Shown piece after piece: positions 8,297 through 15,908 of a stretch of 64,000 bases of DNA. The position numbers and the translations under genes were made by a program. The stretch lies in NCBI GenBank assembly GCA_964447405.1, contig CAYUSP010000002.1:434001-498000 (forward strand). The letters are read 5' to 3'. The stretch comes from JALNZF01 sp964447405 (GTDB taxonomy: Bacteria > Nitrospirota > UBA9217). The notes under the pieces were generated by a model. That model had not been told where the DNA came from. It ran no database searches and was given only the letters and a program-made list of their open reading frames with translations. Position 1 is the first letter of the stretch; each line of letters begins with the position of its first letter.

Positions 8297-9094
8297 TCAG
8301 GATGCCGCAGCGGTCCGCAGCAAATGGATCGGCAGCTTTACCCGCTCCTGTTCTTCCATCAGGATGGCGGCTGCCTTGGTCAGTTCGGAGGGCGTTTTTC
8401 CGCCTGCGGGAAGCATAATCAGGGTAGCAGCATACTCTTCCGCCGCCTTCATAATCTCCACGTCCGGATAACCGGACCGCATGATGTCCCTGACCTCCAA
8501 TCCCTGGTCGCTCAGCGCTTGCTTGATTTTTTTAACCGCCACAACAGTGCTGTTCCTCACCAGCTCAAGCTCTGCCTGTTCTCCCCTGCTGTAAAGATGG
8601 ATCGGCACGATCCCGACCAGAACAATGGAGGATCGGGTCGCCGCTGCCTCGGTTACAATGCTGTTCATGACTGCTGACAATTCCTCGCTGCTGTCCACTG
8701 GAACAAGGATCGTGCCCGGGACCAGACGCACCCGGCAAGAAGCCCGCTTAACAACCGCCTTGTATCGCTCAGGCGCAATGATCAATTCGACCTTTTCCGC
8801 TTCAGCGATACGCAGCGTCTCATCGATCGGATCGCCTTCCGCCGTAATCGCACGCACGGCAAGACCCTGACCTCCGGCTTCGCGAATCAACACCTCCGCT
8901 TCACGAAGATGGCGGGCTGCTTCCGCGCGCGCGATCTCCTCCGCACGCGGTCCGGCATCGTAGTCGACAAAAAGGCTGCTCTGAAAGACCTGCAAGACCA
9001 GGAGCTCGCCGCCCGCATCGCGGACTCTGTTCAGGGCGTATTGGAGCGCAGTTTTGGACTGCAGTGTTCCATTATAGAGTGTAAGTATTTTCAT
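8297..9094 (-). CDS. Tandem universal-stress-protein (UspA-like) protein lacking the ATP motif
   Basis: 265 residues from the ATG at 9094, chosen because GGGAGAG precedes it; a longer frame lacks this. Two UspA-fold halves (about 1-125 and 126-265) begin MKILTLYNGT and GTILVPVDSS. Neither half has the G-x2-G-x9-G(S/T) ATP-binding motif, so it belongs with non-ATP-binding Usp proteins. It shares the element LQVFQSSLFVDYD with the Usp at 10109-10540 (LHVFNSPMFVDYE), showing a local subfamily. Faces the flagellar operon; its upstream region holds the operator motifs at 9159 and 9236. Confidence 0.82.
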   Translation of the reverse strand: MKILTLYNGTLQSKTALQYALNRVRDAGGELLVLQVFQSSLFVDYDAGPRAEEIARAEAARHLREAEVLIREAGGQGLAVRAITAEGDPIDETLRIAEAEKVELIIAPERYKAVVKRASCRVRLVPGTILVPVDSSEELSAVMNSIVTEAAATRSSIVLVGIVPIHLYSRGEQAELELVRNSTVVAVKKIKQALSDQGLEVRDIMRSGYPDVEIMKAAEEYAATLIMLPAGGKTPSELTKAAAILMEEQERVKLPIHLLRTAAAS

Positions 9095-9158
9095 TATTGC
9101 TCTCCCAAAATGCCGATTTAAGCCCCTGCGATACAACCCATGCAACACCTCAAATTAA

Positions 9159-9178
9159 CGCAACATTATAATGCACCA
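9159..9178 (-). promoter_or_regulatory. Operator-like motif, copy 1 (TGGTGCA-N6-TGTTGCG)
   Basis: On the minus strand it reads TGGTGCA, six bases, TGTTGCG, identical in both half-elements to the copies at 18327 and 18382. It lies between the Usp gene (minus) and the FAEAG small gene (plus), about 125 bases upstream of the sigma-54-like promoter at 9304. A candidate enhancer site for an NtrC-type activator. Confidence 0.55.
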
Positions 9179-9235
9179 CCATGGTACGGTTAATATTGGT
9201 ATTTATAGAAACCGGCAAATCGTCCTATAATTTAC

Positions 9236-9255
9236 TGCATCAATAAACTGCACCT
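9236..9255 (-). promoter_or_regulatory. Operator-like motif, copy 2
   Basis: Minus-strand reading AGGTGCA, six bases, TGATGCA. It matches the motif at 9159 with the same spacing and lies about 50 bases upstream of the -24 element at 9304, a normal distance for an upstream activator site. Confidence 0.45.
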
Positions 9256-9303
9256 ACACTTGCGCAGCATCGCGATATTGTCTCTAATCAATAAGTTATA
9301 GTC

Positions 9304-9319
9304 AGGCATGGTCATTGCA
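9304..9319 (+). promoter_or_regulatory. Sigma-54 type promoter
   Basis: AGGCATG-GTCA-TTGCA matches the -24/-12 consensus TGGCACG-N4-TTGCW with the invariant GG and GC ten bases apart. It is followed after about 45 bases by the small gene at 9362. Confidence 0.65.
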
Positions 9320-9361
9320 AATACCTTGTTAATCGACTCAAACTGAAACCAGGAGGACATA

Positions 9362-9496
9362 ATGAAAAATCTATTTCGTATGCTTGAAGAACTCTGGGTG
9401 GTGGCAGCCTTTGCCGAAGCTGGCGTGATCATAACCGTTACTGACGATGATGCCAACCAATTTGTCCAGAGCGAAACCTGTGCTCGCATGTCCTAA
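9362..9496 (+). CDS. Small FAEAG-core protein (44 aa)
   Basis: 44 residues, too short for most gene finders, preceded by a good AGGAGG. The sequence begins MKNLFRMLEELWVVAAFAEAG. The arrangement of an acidic helix followed by V-x3-FAEAG matches the 48-residue product at 18076-18222 (FEDVMVAVTFAEAG). Both lie behind sigma-54-type promoters and shared operator motifs, which supports a real gene. No membrane segment or signal peptide. The function is unknown; the context suggests a stress-induced small protein. Confidence 0.65.
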   Translation: MKNLFRMLEELWVVAAFAEAGVIITVTDDDANQFVQSETCARMS

Positions 9497-9528
9497 AGCT
9501 GCTGAAACCTAAGGAGGTATAGATAAAA

Positions 9529-9744
9529 ATGTACATCGATGTCAGCACCCTGGCCATGAGAAATGTCCTGATCCTGTCCTTGATCATGTTGGCGGTCAGT
9601 TCAAACAATCACTTTCCCGCACTTGAGCGGGAAATACTGAAAATCTGGAAAACCCTGAACAAACCCGTTTTCAAGAAGCCGGTCAAAACCAATCATTGCT
9701 CGAACAAGTTCTGGGAAATCGATATGACCAAATTCGAACCTTAG
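9529..9744 (+). CDS. Small hypothetical protein with one hydrophobic segment (71 aa)
   Basis: 71 residues, preceded by a strong AAGGAGG, 32 bases after the FAEAG gene, so probably co-transcribed with it. Residues 9-24 (AMRNVLILSLIMLAVS) are hydrophobic and could be a membrane anchor; the rest is basic (EREILKIWKTLNKPVFKKPVK). No family recognised. The gene converges with the small membrane protein at 9763. Confidence 0.55.
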   Translation: MYIDVSTLAMRNVLILSLIMLAVSSNNHFPALEREILKIWKTLNKPVFKKPVKTNHCSNKFWEIDMTKFEP

Positions 9745-9762
9745 AACCGAATCCCGGTTGCC

Positions 9763-9966
9763 CTACTGCAGATGCGATACCTGATACAGAACGTAGACCA
9801 GCATGCCGAAGGGTCCGAAGCTTACTACGTTCGATGCCAGTATGCGAGCAACCTTGCCGTAAATATCCATCCTGTTGATCATGCCCGGAATGAGCAATGA
9901 CCCCATAAACAACATCTGAACCATCAGAAAAATATTCGACTGCTGCAAAGCATGTTCGAAATCCAT
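9763..9966 (-). CDS. Small membrane protein (67 aa)
   Basis: 67 residues from the ATG at 9966, which has GGAGATGG upstream. Two hydrophobic stretches (about residues 12-29, FLMVQMLFMGSLLIPGMI, and 45-63, NVVSFGPFGMLVYVLYQV) suggest two membrane helices. No family recognised. Lies downstream of the Usp gene at 10109 on the same strand (about 140-base gap) and may belong to its transcript. Confidence 0.6.
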   Translation of the reverse strand: MDFEHALQQSNIFLMVQMLFMGSLLIPGMINRMDIYGKVARILASNVVSFGPFGMLVYVLYQVSHLQ

Positions 9967-10108
9967 GGCACCATCTCCATATTCCACGGCTGCTTATTCC
10001 CTGCAGCCTCTTTTTTATTTTTTGCATCAGGCAGGGCGAACCGGGGAGAACCACTTTGCGTGACCCCGTCCGCCCTTCCCGGCCTTGGTCCCTAAACGAT
10101 CCCTTGGA

Positions 10109-10540
10109 CTACATGCTCTTTGTTGAAAGCGCTGCAACATGGAGCTTCGCTGCTTCGCCCGCCATTTCCGATGCGCCCACTGCCTGCTGATATTTTTCGA
10201 TGATCGAAGTGAACTTCGGGGGGCAAAGAAGAACATCAGCCTTCTGAGCCTTGGCGAAGCTGATCACTTCTTCCGACGGATTACCTTCAGTGCTGTAGAG
10301 GCTGGCTTTTACACCTTTGCCCTTCTCGCGAATGATGGCTTTCGCTTCACTGATAAACCGGTCGGCTTCCGCTTTTGCCGCATCCTGCGCTCCGAACGAT
10401 CCTTCATAATCAACAAACATCGGGCTGTTGAACACATGCAGCGCCACTACCTCGCCACCTTTTTCACGCGCCTTGTCCATGCCATATACCAGAGCTTCCT
10501 TTGCCTGCAACGTCCCGTCATACGCAATCATGATCTTCAT
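10109..10540 (-). CDS. Universal stress protein (UspA-like), non-ATP-binding type
   Basis: 143 residues, one UspA domain. The N-terminus MKIMIAYDGTLQAKEAL fits the family; the G-x2-G-x9-G motif for ATP is absent (VLLCPPKFTSIIEKYQQ in its place). Closest in the window to the first half of the protein at 8297-9094. AAGGAGG precedes the ATG. A near-perfect sigma-54 promoter (10598-10613, minus) and two operator-like motifs (10652, 10680) lie upstream, so expression is probably driven by an NtrC-type activator. Confidence 0.88.
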   Translation of the reverse strand: MKIMIAYDGTLQAKEALVYGMDKAREKGGEVVALHVFNSPMFVDYEGSFGAQDAAKAEADRFISEAKAIIREKGKGVKASLYSTEGNPSEEVISFAKAQKADVLLCPPKFTSIIEKYQQAVGASEMAGEAAKLHVAALSTKSM

Positions 10541-10597
10541 TGTAGAGCCTCCTTGAGTTTTTTATTTATAAGTGCTTGCCGCTTCTGCCTGTCCTAT

Positions 10598-10613
10598 TGC
10601 ATAGGACGTGCCA
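10598..10613 (-). promoter_or_regulatory. Sigma-54 type promoter of the Usp gene at 10540
   Basis: On the minus strand TGGCACG-TCCT-ATGCA, matching TGGCACG-N4-TTGCW at 15 of the expected fixed and flexible positions, with GG and GC correctly spaced. The expected start is near 10587, about 47 bases before the ATG. Confidence 0.75.
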
Positions 10614-10651
10614 GAACAGGTCCGGCATGTATTTCAGGGACTTACAATCAA

Positions 10652-10672
10652 GGGTGCAGTTTTTTTACTGCA
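10652..10672 (+). promoter_or_regulatory. Operator-like motif, copy 3 (variant)
   Basis: GGGTGCA then TACTGCA with a seven-base spacer, one longer than the other copies; it is also a perfect TGCAGT-T6-ACTGCA dyad. About 40 bases upstream of the sigma-54 promoter at 10613. Confidence 0.4.
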
Positions 10673-10679
10673 ATGGGGA

Positions 10680-10699
10680 CGCAAGTATTTACTGCGCTC
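10680..10699 (-). promoter_or_regulatory. Operator-like motif, copy 4
   Basis: Minus-strand reading GAGCGCA, six bases, ACTTGCG. It keeps the GCA and TTGCG cores and the spacing of copies 1, 5 and 6. It lies between the Usp gene and the divergent Ap4A phosphorylase-like gene. Confidence 0.4.
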
Positions 10700-10791
10700 G
10701 GCCCCGTGGTTGACTTTTCAGCGATGTGTTATAATGAAACCCTGTCGCCTTCATTCTGTCGGTTGTTTCGCATTACTCTAAGGGGACGTGT

Positions 10792-11685
10792 ATGATTCTG
10801 AAGAAGGACACATTATGGGAAGGCATAGTGCATGCAACGAAACATGCGCTTTCTACCGGTGCGCTGGTGCCGATACGTACGGATCAGACATTCATTGAGG
10901 ATGGCGGAATGCGTTTCTCGATCCGGGTCCTTGCAGCGCTTCAGAGAAAGGATGAGGCGAAAAAGAAACAGGCGGCCGGTTCGCTTGCCGGCAATACTAC
11001 AAACCCGTTCCTGCCGCCGGAAAAGGACCTGCTTGTCGGGGACATCTCAAAGACCCACCTTGCCGTACTGAACAAGTACAATGTCGTGGAGCACCATCTG
11101 TTGATCGTCACCCGTGAATTTGAGGACCAGGACATGCTCCTGACGCCAGCGGACTGCGAAGCGCTCTGGAACTGCATGCTCGAATACGACAGCCTCGCGT
11201 TCTACAATGGCGGCCGCGCAGCAGGCGCGAGCCAGCAGCACAAGCATCTTCAGCTGGTGCCTCTGCCCCTGACGCAGGAAGGCCCGTCCGTACCGATTGA
11301 GCCGCTATTAGAAAATGCGTCTGCGCATAGGGTCGGCACCGTGCCTGGGCTGCCGTTTCGCCATTCTTTCGTCCGGCTCAACCGGGACCGGATGTCAATA
11401 CCGCCGGAAGCTTCGCAGATGCTTTTTAATCTGTACGCAGAACTTCTCCAAAGCAGCGGCCTCGCAGTGCCAAATCCTGATCGTCTTGTCCGCCAGTCCA
11501 TGCCGTATTGTTTTCTCGCGACACGCGACTGGATGCTCCTCGTACCCCGCTCGTGTGAACACTTCGAAGACATTTCACTCAACTCACTCGCGTTCGCTGG
11601 GTCTTTTTTTGTCAGGGATGAAAAGCAGCTTGCCCGGTTGCGCAACTCAGGCCCCATGCAGGCTCTGCGTTCGGTGACGTTATAG
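10792..11685 (+). CDS. ATP adenylyltransferase (Ap4A phosphorylase)-like protein
   Basis: 297 residues. HIT-superfamily active-site motif QQHKHLQLVPLPL near residue 145, preceded by the family blocks NPFLPPEKDLLVGDIS and LNKYNVVEHHLLIVTREFEDQ. Ap4A phosphorylases of the yeast APA type cleave Ap4A with phosphate to ADP and ATP, using the central His of the H-x-H-x-Q-type motif. A clear -10 (TATAAT, 10730-10735) lies upstream with a poor -35. Divergent from the stress protein at 10540, a sensible partner since Ap4A is linked to stress. Confidence 0.85.
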   Translation: MILKKDTLWEGIVHATKHALSTGALVPIRTDQTFIEDGGMRFSIRVLAALQRKDEAKKKQAAGSLAGNTTNPFLPPEKDLLVGDISKTHLAVLNKYNVVEHHLLIVTREFEDQDMLLTPADCEALWNCMLEYDSLAFYNGGRAAGASQQHKHLQLVPLPLTQEGPSVPIEPLLENASAHRVGTVPGLPFRHSFVRLNRDRMSIPPEASQMLFNLYAELLQSSGLAVPNPDRLVRQSMPYCFLATRDWMLLVPRSCEHFEDISLNSLAFAGSFFVRDEKQLARLRNSGPMQALRSVTL

Positions 11686-11714
11686 CAGATACCGGAGGTT
11701 TTACGGGTGGATGC

Positions 11715-13106
11715 TCAACGTAACGGCGTGATGGACCCAATGTCTATTCCAAGGAGGCGTATCTTCTGCTGAAGGTTCTGTCGGTGGACGTTCAGGAGCC
11801 GGGCAGCTTCGGAGATATTGCCACCAGCCTCCACGAGCGCGGCGATGATAAGGCTCTTCTCGAACTGCCCCTTGGCGTCCTTGAGGGGCATGATGGGCAG
11901 CTTCGGCGCGTCGCTGCCCGCTTTCTTTTCCTCGAGAATGTATTTCGGCAGATCATCTCTCTGCACAACCGGGCCGGCGGTGAAGGCTATGGCATACTCG
12001 ATCGCATTTTCGAGCTCGCGCACATTGCCGGGGAAGTGGTAGTTCAGGAGCGCCTGCATGGCGTCCCTGGCGATCCCGGTGATCTTTTTTTCCGGCGCCT
12101 TGACCCCGTGCTTTTCAATGAAGTGGTTCACGAGCAGCGGGATGTCATCCTGCCTTCTACGGAGCGGAGGCAGCTCAATGGGTATTACGTTCAGGCGGTA
12201 ATAAAGATCCTCTCGAAAGCTTTTGTCCGCTATGGCTTTTTTAAGGTCCTTGTTGGTTGCCGCGACCACGCGCACATTCACTTTCCTTGTCTGGACGTCT
12301 CCGATCCGCGTGAACTCCCCTTCCTGTAGTACCCGCAAAAGCTTTACCTGGAGCGGCGCCGAAAGCTCGCCTATCTCATCGAGGAACAGTGTACCCCGGT
12401 CGGCTTCCTCCACGAGCCCCTTTTTATCAGCTATTGCCCCCGTGAATGATCCTTTCACATGGCCGAAAAGCTCGGACTCAATGAGTCCGTCTGGTATCGC
12501 TCCGCAGTTTACGGTGACGAATTTTTTTCTGGCGCGGACGCTGTTCGAATGGGTCGCGCGGGCGACAAGCTCCTTGCCGGTGCCGCTCTCGCCGGTCACC
12601 AGCACATTGCTCTCGCTGGCTGCTGCGTGGCGCATGATGCGGAAGGTTTCTCGGATCTCGGGGCTGTTGCCGATGATGCTCTGGAACGAGTAGCGCGTCT
12701 CGAGCTGCGAGCGAAGCGACTGGTTTTCACGCTCGAGCCTCCGCCGATCCAGTGCGCGCCGGATCGGAATTCGTACTTCGTCGGGAGTGAACGGCTTGGG
12801 TATATAATCATAAATACCCCGCTTCACCGCTTCCACTGCCGAGGGGATCGTGCCGAACGCGGTGATGATCATGAAGATGCTGTCAGGCACGCTGTCTTTG
12901 ATGGCGTCATAGAGTTCGAGCCCGGTCATCCTCGGCATCTTCAGGTCAGAAATAATCAGGTCATAGGCGCCGTTCTTGATAACCTCCGCAGCGGCCACGC
13001 TGTCCGTCATGGCCGTGACGTCTATCCCCTCAAGCTCCAGGATCGCCTTCACTGCTTCGCAAACGCTCGGCTCATCATCCACAACAATGGCTTTGAAATT
13101 GTCCAT
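11715..13106 (-). CDS. NtrC-family sigma-54-dependent response regulator
   Basis: 463 residues from the ATG at 13106 (MDNFKAIVVDDEP); the frame extends slightly upstream to a GTG. Order: receiver domain (1-120, DD pair, phospho-acceptor in IISDLKMP, Lys in IPKPF), AAA+ domain (about 140-370) with Walker A GESGTGKE, the sigma-54 contact loop GSFTGA, Walker B GTLFLDEIGEL, and a Fis-type helix-turn-helix (about 420-455, NISEAARLLNVHRQNLQQKIRLLGI). It follows the histidine kinase at 13159-14661 in the same direction, so the two form a two-component pair. Confidence 0.96.
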   Translation of the reverse strand: MDNFKAIVVDDEPSVCEAVKAILELEGIDVTAMTDSVAAAEVIKNGAYDLIISDLKMPRMTGLELYDAIKDSVPDSIFMIITAFGTIPSAVEAVKRGIYDYIPKPFTPDEVRIPIRRALDRRRLERENQSLRSQLETRYSFQSIIGNSPEIRETFRIMRHAAASESNVLVTGESGTGKELVARATHSNSVRARKKFVTVNCGAIPDGLIESELFGHVKGSFTGAIADKKGLVEEADRGTLFLDEIGELSAPLQVKLLRVLQEGEFTRIGDVQTRKVNVRVVAATNKDLKKAIADKSFREDLYYRLNVIPIELPPLRRRQDDIPLLVNHFIEKHGVKAPEKKITGIARDAMQALLNYHFPGNVRELENAIEYAIAFTAGPVVQRDDLPKYILEEKKAGSDAPKLPIMPLKDAKGQFEKSLIIAALVEAGGNISEAARLLNVHRQNLQQKIRLLGIDIGSITPLR

Positions 13107-13158
13107 GATCATCGCCCCAGTCACTCTGCTTCCGACTCTGAATTCTTCGCTCCCAACG

Positions 13159-14661
13159 CTACGCGGTATAGACCGGCAGCCTCACAATGAATAAGGACCC
13201 CTCGCCCTCGATGCTCTTGACCTCGATGTCTCCACCGTGTTTTTTTATAATGCCATAACTGACGGCCAAGCCAAGGCCGGTTCCGCGCGAGATGTCCTTG
13301 GTGGTAAAGAACGGATCAAAGATCTTGTGGATATGATCATCGGGAATGCCCCTGCCCGTGTCCGCGATGACCAGCTCGACATTACGCCCCTTCAAATAGG
13401 TGGAGACCGTGATCCTTCCAGGCGGGGTAATGGCGTGTATGGCGTTCAACAGCAGGTTCAGGACCACCTGCCCTATTTGTGCGGGATCGGCGTAGACCTC
13501 AGGTAGATCGGCGGCTACATTCATTGTCAGTGTTATCCCCTTGAAAGCCTCCTGGGCCACCAGAGAATCCGCGATTTCGGTCACCGGATCGTTGATGTTT
13601 ATCTTCACCGGTTTGATGACGATCTCGCGGCCGAAATTGAGCAGCTGGCGGACGATGTTCCGAGCGCGGTCAGTCTCCCGCACCATAAGCTTCAGCCGTT
13701 CATACCGCGGATCGCCAGGCGGGCATTGCTCAAGCATGAGGTTCGAAAAGGTCAGGACCGACGTGAGCGGATTATTGATCTCATGGGCGATGCCGGCTGC
13801 AAGCTTGCCAACCAGGGCCAGTTTCTCCGCCTCTACGAGCTGCGCCTGCTTTTCCTGGAGTTTTTTGATGATCTCCTCCAGGGACGTCATGGCGTGGTCC
13901 AGCTTCTCCTCCATGTGGTTGAACGAATACGCCAGTGAGGCGATCTCGTCATGGCCCCTGACCTCGATGCTCTCGGAAAAGTCGCCCCGGGTGATCTTTT
14001 TGGTGACCCGTTCCAGGTTAAGGATCGGCGCTGCGATGCTGGTTGCAAGATTAATATTAACCACGGTTCCCAGCAGGATGATCAGGCCCAATGTAATGAT
14101 GAGCAGAAGGGAGGAGACCTTTAATATGCGTGCGATGTCGGTCCGTTCCGACCTCGAGTTTTCCTCGACATAGGCCTGGATCTCGCGCGCCACCATGCGC
14201 AGCTGCTCCTCATTGGCCTTTTCCTCGCCCTGCAGCTTGAGAAATTCGGGGCTGGATGTGCCGCGCGATTTTTCCATGCGCTCCAGCTTGCTTCTGATCA
14301 TGCCGAGTCTGTTGATGCGGCTCTCATATTCAGCTATCGCCTGGGTAGTGCGCGATACCAGCTCCTCCCCGATATTCCGCACCATTTCCTGCCTGATTGC
14401 CTCAATCGCTCCCTTCAAAAGAACAAGGTATTTACCCAACTCTTCAAGATTGGCCGAGTCCCCGTAGAGAAGGTAGTTTTTCTCGTAGCGACGGGCTTCC
14501 AACAGGGTATTGGTTATATCATCCGCTTTTTCCAGGTGGACAAGGTGGGTGCTGATCATATTCAGGTCTTTGTACGCAACAAAGCCAAACACGATGGCGA
14601 ACAGCAGGTACAAACCGAAGCCCAGGAACAGTTTATCGCGGATCTTCATACGTGGCGCCAT
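13159..14661 (-). CDS. Membrane sensor histidine kinase (HAMP-HisKA-HATPase)
   Basis: 500 residues. Helix one about 10-29 and helix two about 180-205 flank a helical periplasmic sensor region; then HAMP (about 205-260), HisKA with the phospho-acceptor in AAGIAHEINNPLTSV (about 290) and HATPase_c with NLLLNAIHAI, DTGRGIPDD and GTGLGLAVSYGIIKKHGG. It should phosphorylate the regulator at 11715-13106, whose start is about 50 bases downstream. The long helical sensor region has no recognised ligand family. Confidence 0.95.
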   Translation of the reverse strand: MAPRMKIRDKLFLGFGLYLLFAIVFGFVAYKDLNMISTHLVHLEKADDITNTLLEARRYEKNYLLYGDSANLEELGKYLVLLKGAIEAIRQEMVRNIGEELVSRTTQAIAEYESRINRLGMIRSKLERMEKSRGTSSPEFLKLQGEEKANEEQLRMVAREIQAYVEENSRSERTDIARILKVSSLLLIITLGLIILLGTVVNINLATSIAAPILNLERVTKKITRGDFSESIEVRGHDEIASLAYSFNHMEEKLDHAMTSLEEIIKKLQEKQAQLVEAEKLALVGKLAAGIAHEINNPLTSVLTFSNLMLEQCPPGDPRYERLKLMVRETDRARNIVRQLLNFGREIVIKPVKININDPVTEIADSLVAQEAFKGITLTMNVAADLPEVYADPAQIGQVVLNLLLNAIHAITPPGRITVSTYLKGRNVELVIADTGRGIPDDHIHKIFDPFFTTKDISRGTGLGLAVSYGIIKKHGGDIEVKSIEGEGSLFIVRLPVYTA

Positions 14662-14679
14662 TATAGCGTAAGCGGGTGT

Positions 14680-14721
14680 AAAAGAAAAGAGGGGCTCGAT
14701 GTACCTTCCATCGAGCCCCTC
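14680..14721 (-). terminator. Rho-independent terminator of the Usp operon
   Basis: A perfect 13-base-pair stem GAGGGGCTCGATG (14689-14701) with its complement (14709-14721) and a 7-base loop, followed on the minus strand by a T-rich run (14688-14680). Confidence 0.88.
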
Positions 14722-14740
14722 ACGGGCATCGTAACTCAGC

Positions 14741-15184
14741 TTATGTCCAGCACGGTTCCTTTACCACGTACACACAGCAGGGGCTGTGGCTGACAACGTT
14801 GGCTGCGACGCTGCCTATATGGAACCGGTGCGTTGCATTCCGCCCCCTGCTTCCGATCACGATTAGATCGATTTTTTCTTTTTCCGCATGCGCGACGATC
14901 TCCTGGGCCGGTGAAGGCGCTGTGGAAAGAATCGTGTTCACACGGGTTACCCCCAGGGACTTGATGAGCTCCGCGGCTTTCGTCAGGAGCTCTTCTCCGC
15001 GCTTTTTCATGCTTTCGAGAAGCCGGTCTCGCTCTGAGGCAGAAAGCTCAAGGTCAATGTCGGCTACTGAGGGAATGACCGTCATGAGAAAGACCTGTGC
15101 ATTCTTGGACTTGGCGTAATGAGACGCAACTTTAATACCTTCCGTTGCATGTTTGGATCCGTCAATTGGTACAAGTACTTTCAT
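14741..15184 (-). CDS. Universal stress protein UspA (ATP-binding type)
   Basis: 147 residues, one domain. MKVLVPIDGSKHATEG at the start and the full ATP motif GSRGRNATHRFHIGS (G-x2-G-x9-GS) near the C-terminus place it with ATP-binding Usp proteins. AGGAGGAG precedes the ATG, 8 bases after the stop of the membrane protein gene, so it is the last gene of the GntR-TauE operon. Ends with a strong terminator. Confidence 0.93.
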   Translation of the reverse strand: MKVLVPIDGSKHATEGIKVASHYAKSKNAQVFLMTVIPSVADIDLELSASERDRLLESMKKRGEELLTKAAELIKSLGVTRVNTILSTAPSPAQEIVAHAEKEKIDLIVIGSRGRNATHRFHIGSVAANVVSHSPCCVYVVKEPCWT

Positions 15185-15192
15185 TGCTCCTC

Positions 15193-15906
15193 CTATACCT
15201 CTTTTTTCACTTTGGCTTTTTTCATAGTAAGGCCGAGCCCGTCAAACATATAGAAGATGGCAAAGCCCCACCACATAGTATACGCCACATAGAACACGAG
15301 GAGGCCTGTCATGATGCCGGCCTTGTCGATGACCTTTTGCGATTCGATCTTATAAAAATTAAACGCCGGCTCCACCGCCTTTTTCATAACATCGGAAACG
15401 ACCTTCGCTTCTTCGATCTTGCTCTGCTTTTTGAGCTCCTTATCCATGATCTTGAGCATGTTCCACCAGGAGGTCATGGCCGATTGCTCATCTATCCCAT
15501 AGCGCTCAGCGACCTTCTTTCCTTCGTTCTTGAACATATCATCCGAGTCCTGCAGAACCTTTGACATGAGCGTGCCCAGGTTGCCGTTGATCTTGAGCTC
15601 CGCGCCTGTACTTATCGCCGTGGCCCCCGCGACGGTCAGGAGCTTCATGGTTCCTTCTGCCTGTTCGGGCTTGTCGAACTTGAGCGTGACCGCCAGTTCC
15701 GTGTTCATGAACTTCTCATTGGTCTTCATGACCTTGGGAATGAAGTAGGACGATCCCTTCGAAAGCTTATTGAACATGTCATCGGAATACACCAAGCCGT
15801 TCTTTCCATCGCCGAATATCGGCGAAAAGATGAGAAACAGCACGCCGAAGAATGTCAACGCAAGGACTGCTCCCTTTGCAAATTCTCCTTTATTCTTTAC
15901 GATCAT
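15193..15906 (-). CDS. Membrane-anchored hypothetical protein of the TauE operon
   Basis: 237 residues. One membrane helix near the N-terminus (13-32, GAVLALTFFGVLFLIFSPIF), a long helical middle probably outside the membrane, and a second hydrophobic segment near the C-terminus (about 200-225, GLLVFYVAYTMWWGFAIFYMF). No family recognised. The start has GGGAGGAGG, which lies inside the end of the TauE gene; the two are separated by two bases. The tight coupling suggests it works with the transporter, possibly as an accessory subunit. Confidence 0.75.
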   Translation of the reverse strand: MIVKNKGEFAKGAVLALTFFGVLFLIFSPIFGDGKNGLVYSDDMFNKLSKGSSYFIPKVMKTNEKFMNTELAVTLKFDKPEQAEGTMKLLTVAGATAISTGAELKINGNLGTLMSKVLQDSDDMFKNEGKKVAERYGIDEQSAMTSWWNMLKIMDKELKKQSKIEEAKVVSDVMKKAVEPAFNFYKIESQKVIDKAGIMTGLLVFYVAYTMWWGFAIFYMFDGLGLTMKKAKVKKEV

Positions 15907-15908
15907 GG

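Noticed and set aside
9095..9150. Sigma-54 promoter for the Usp gene at 9094
   Set aside because: A GG-N10-GC pair can be found near 9110-9125, but the surrounding bases do not fit the consensus.
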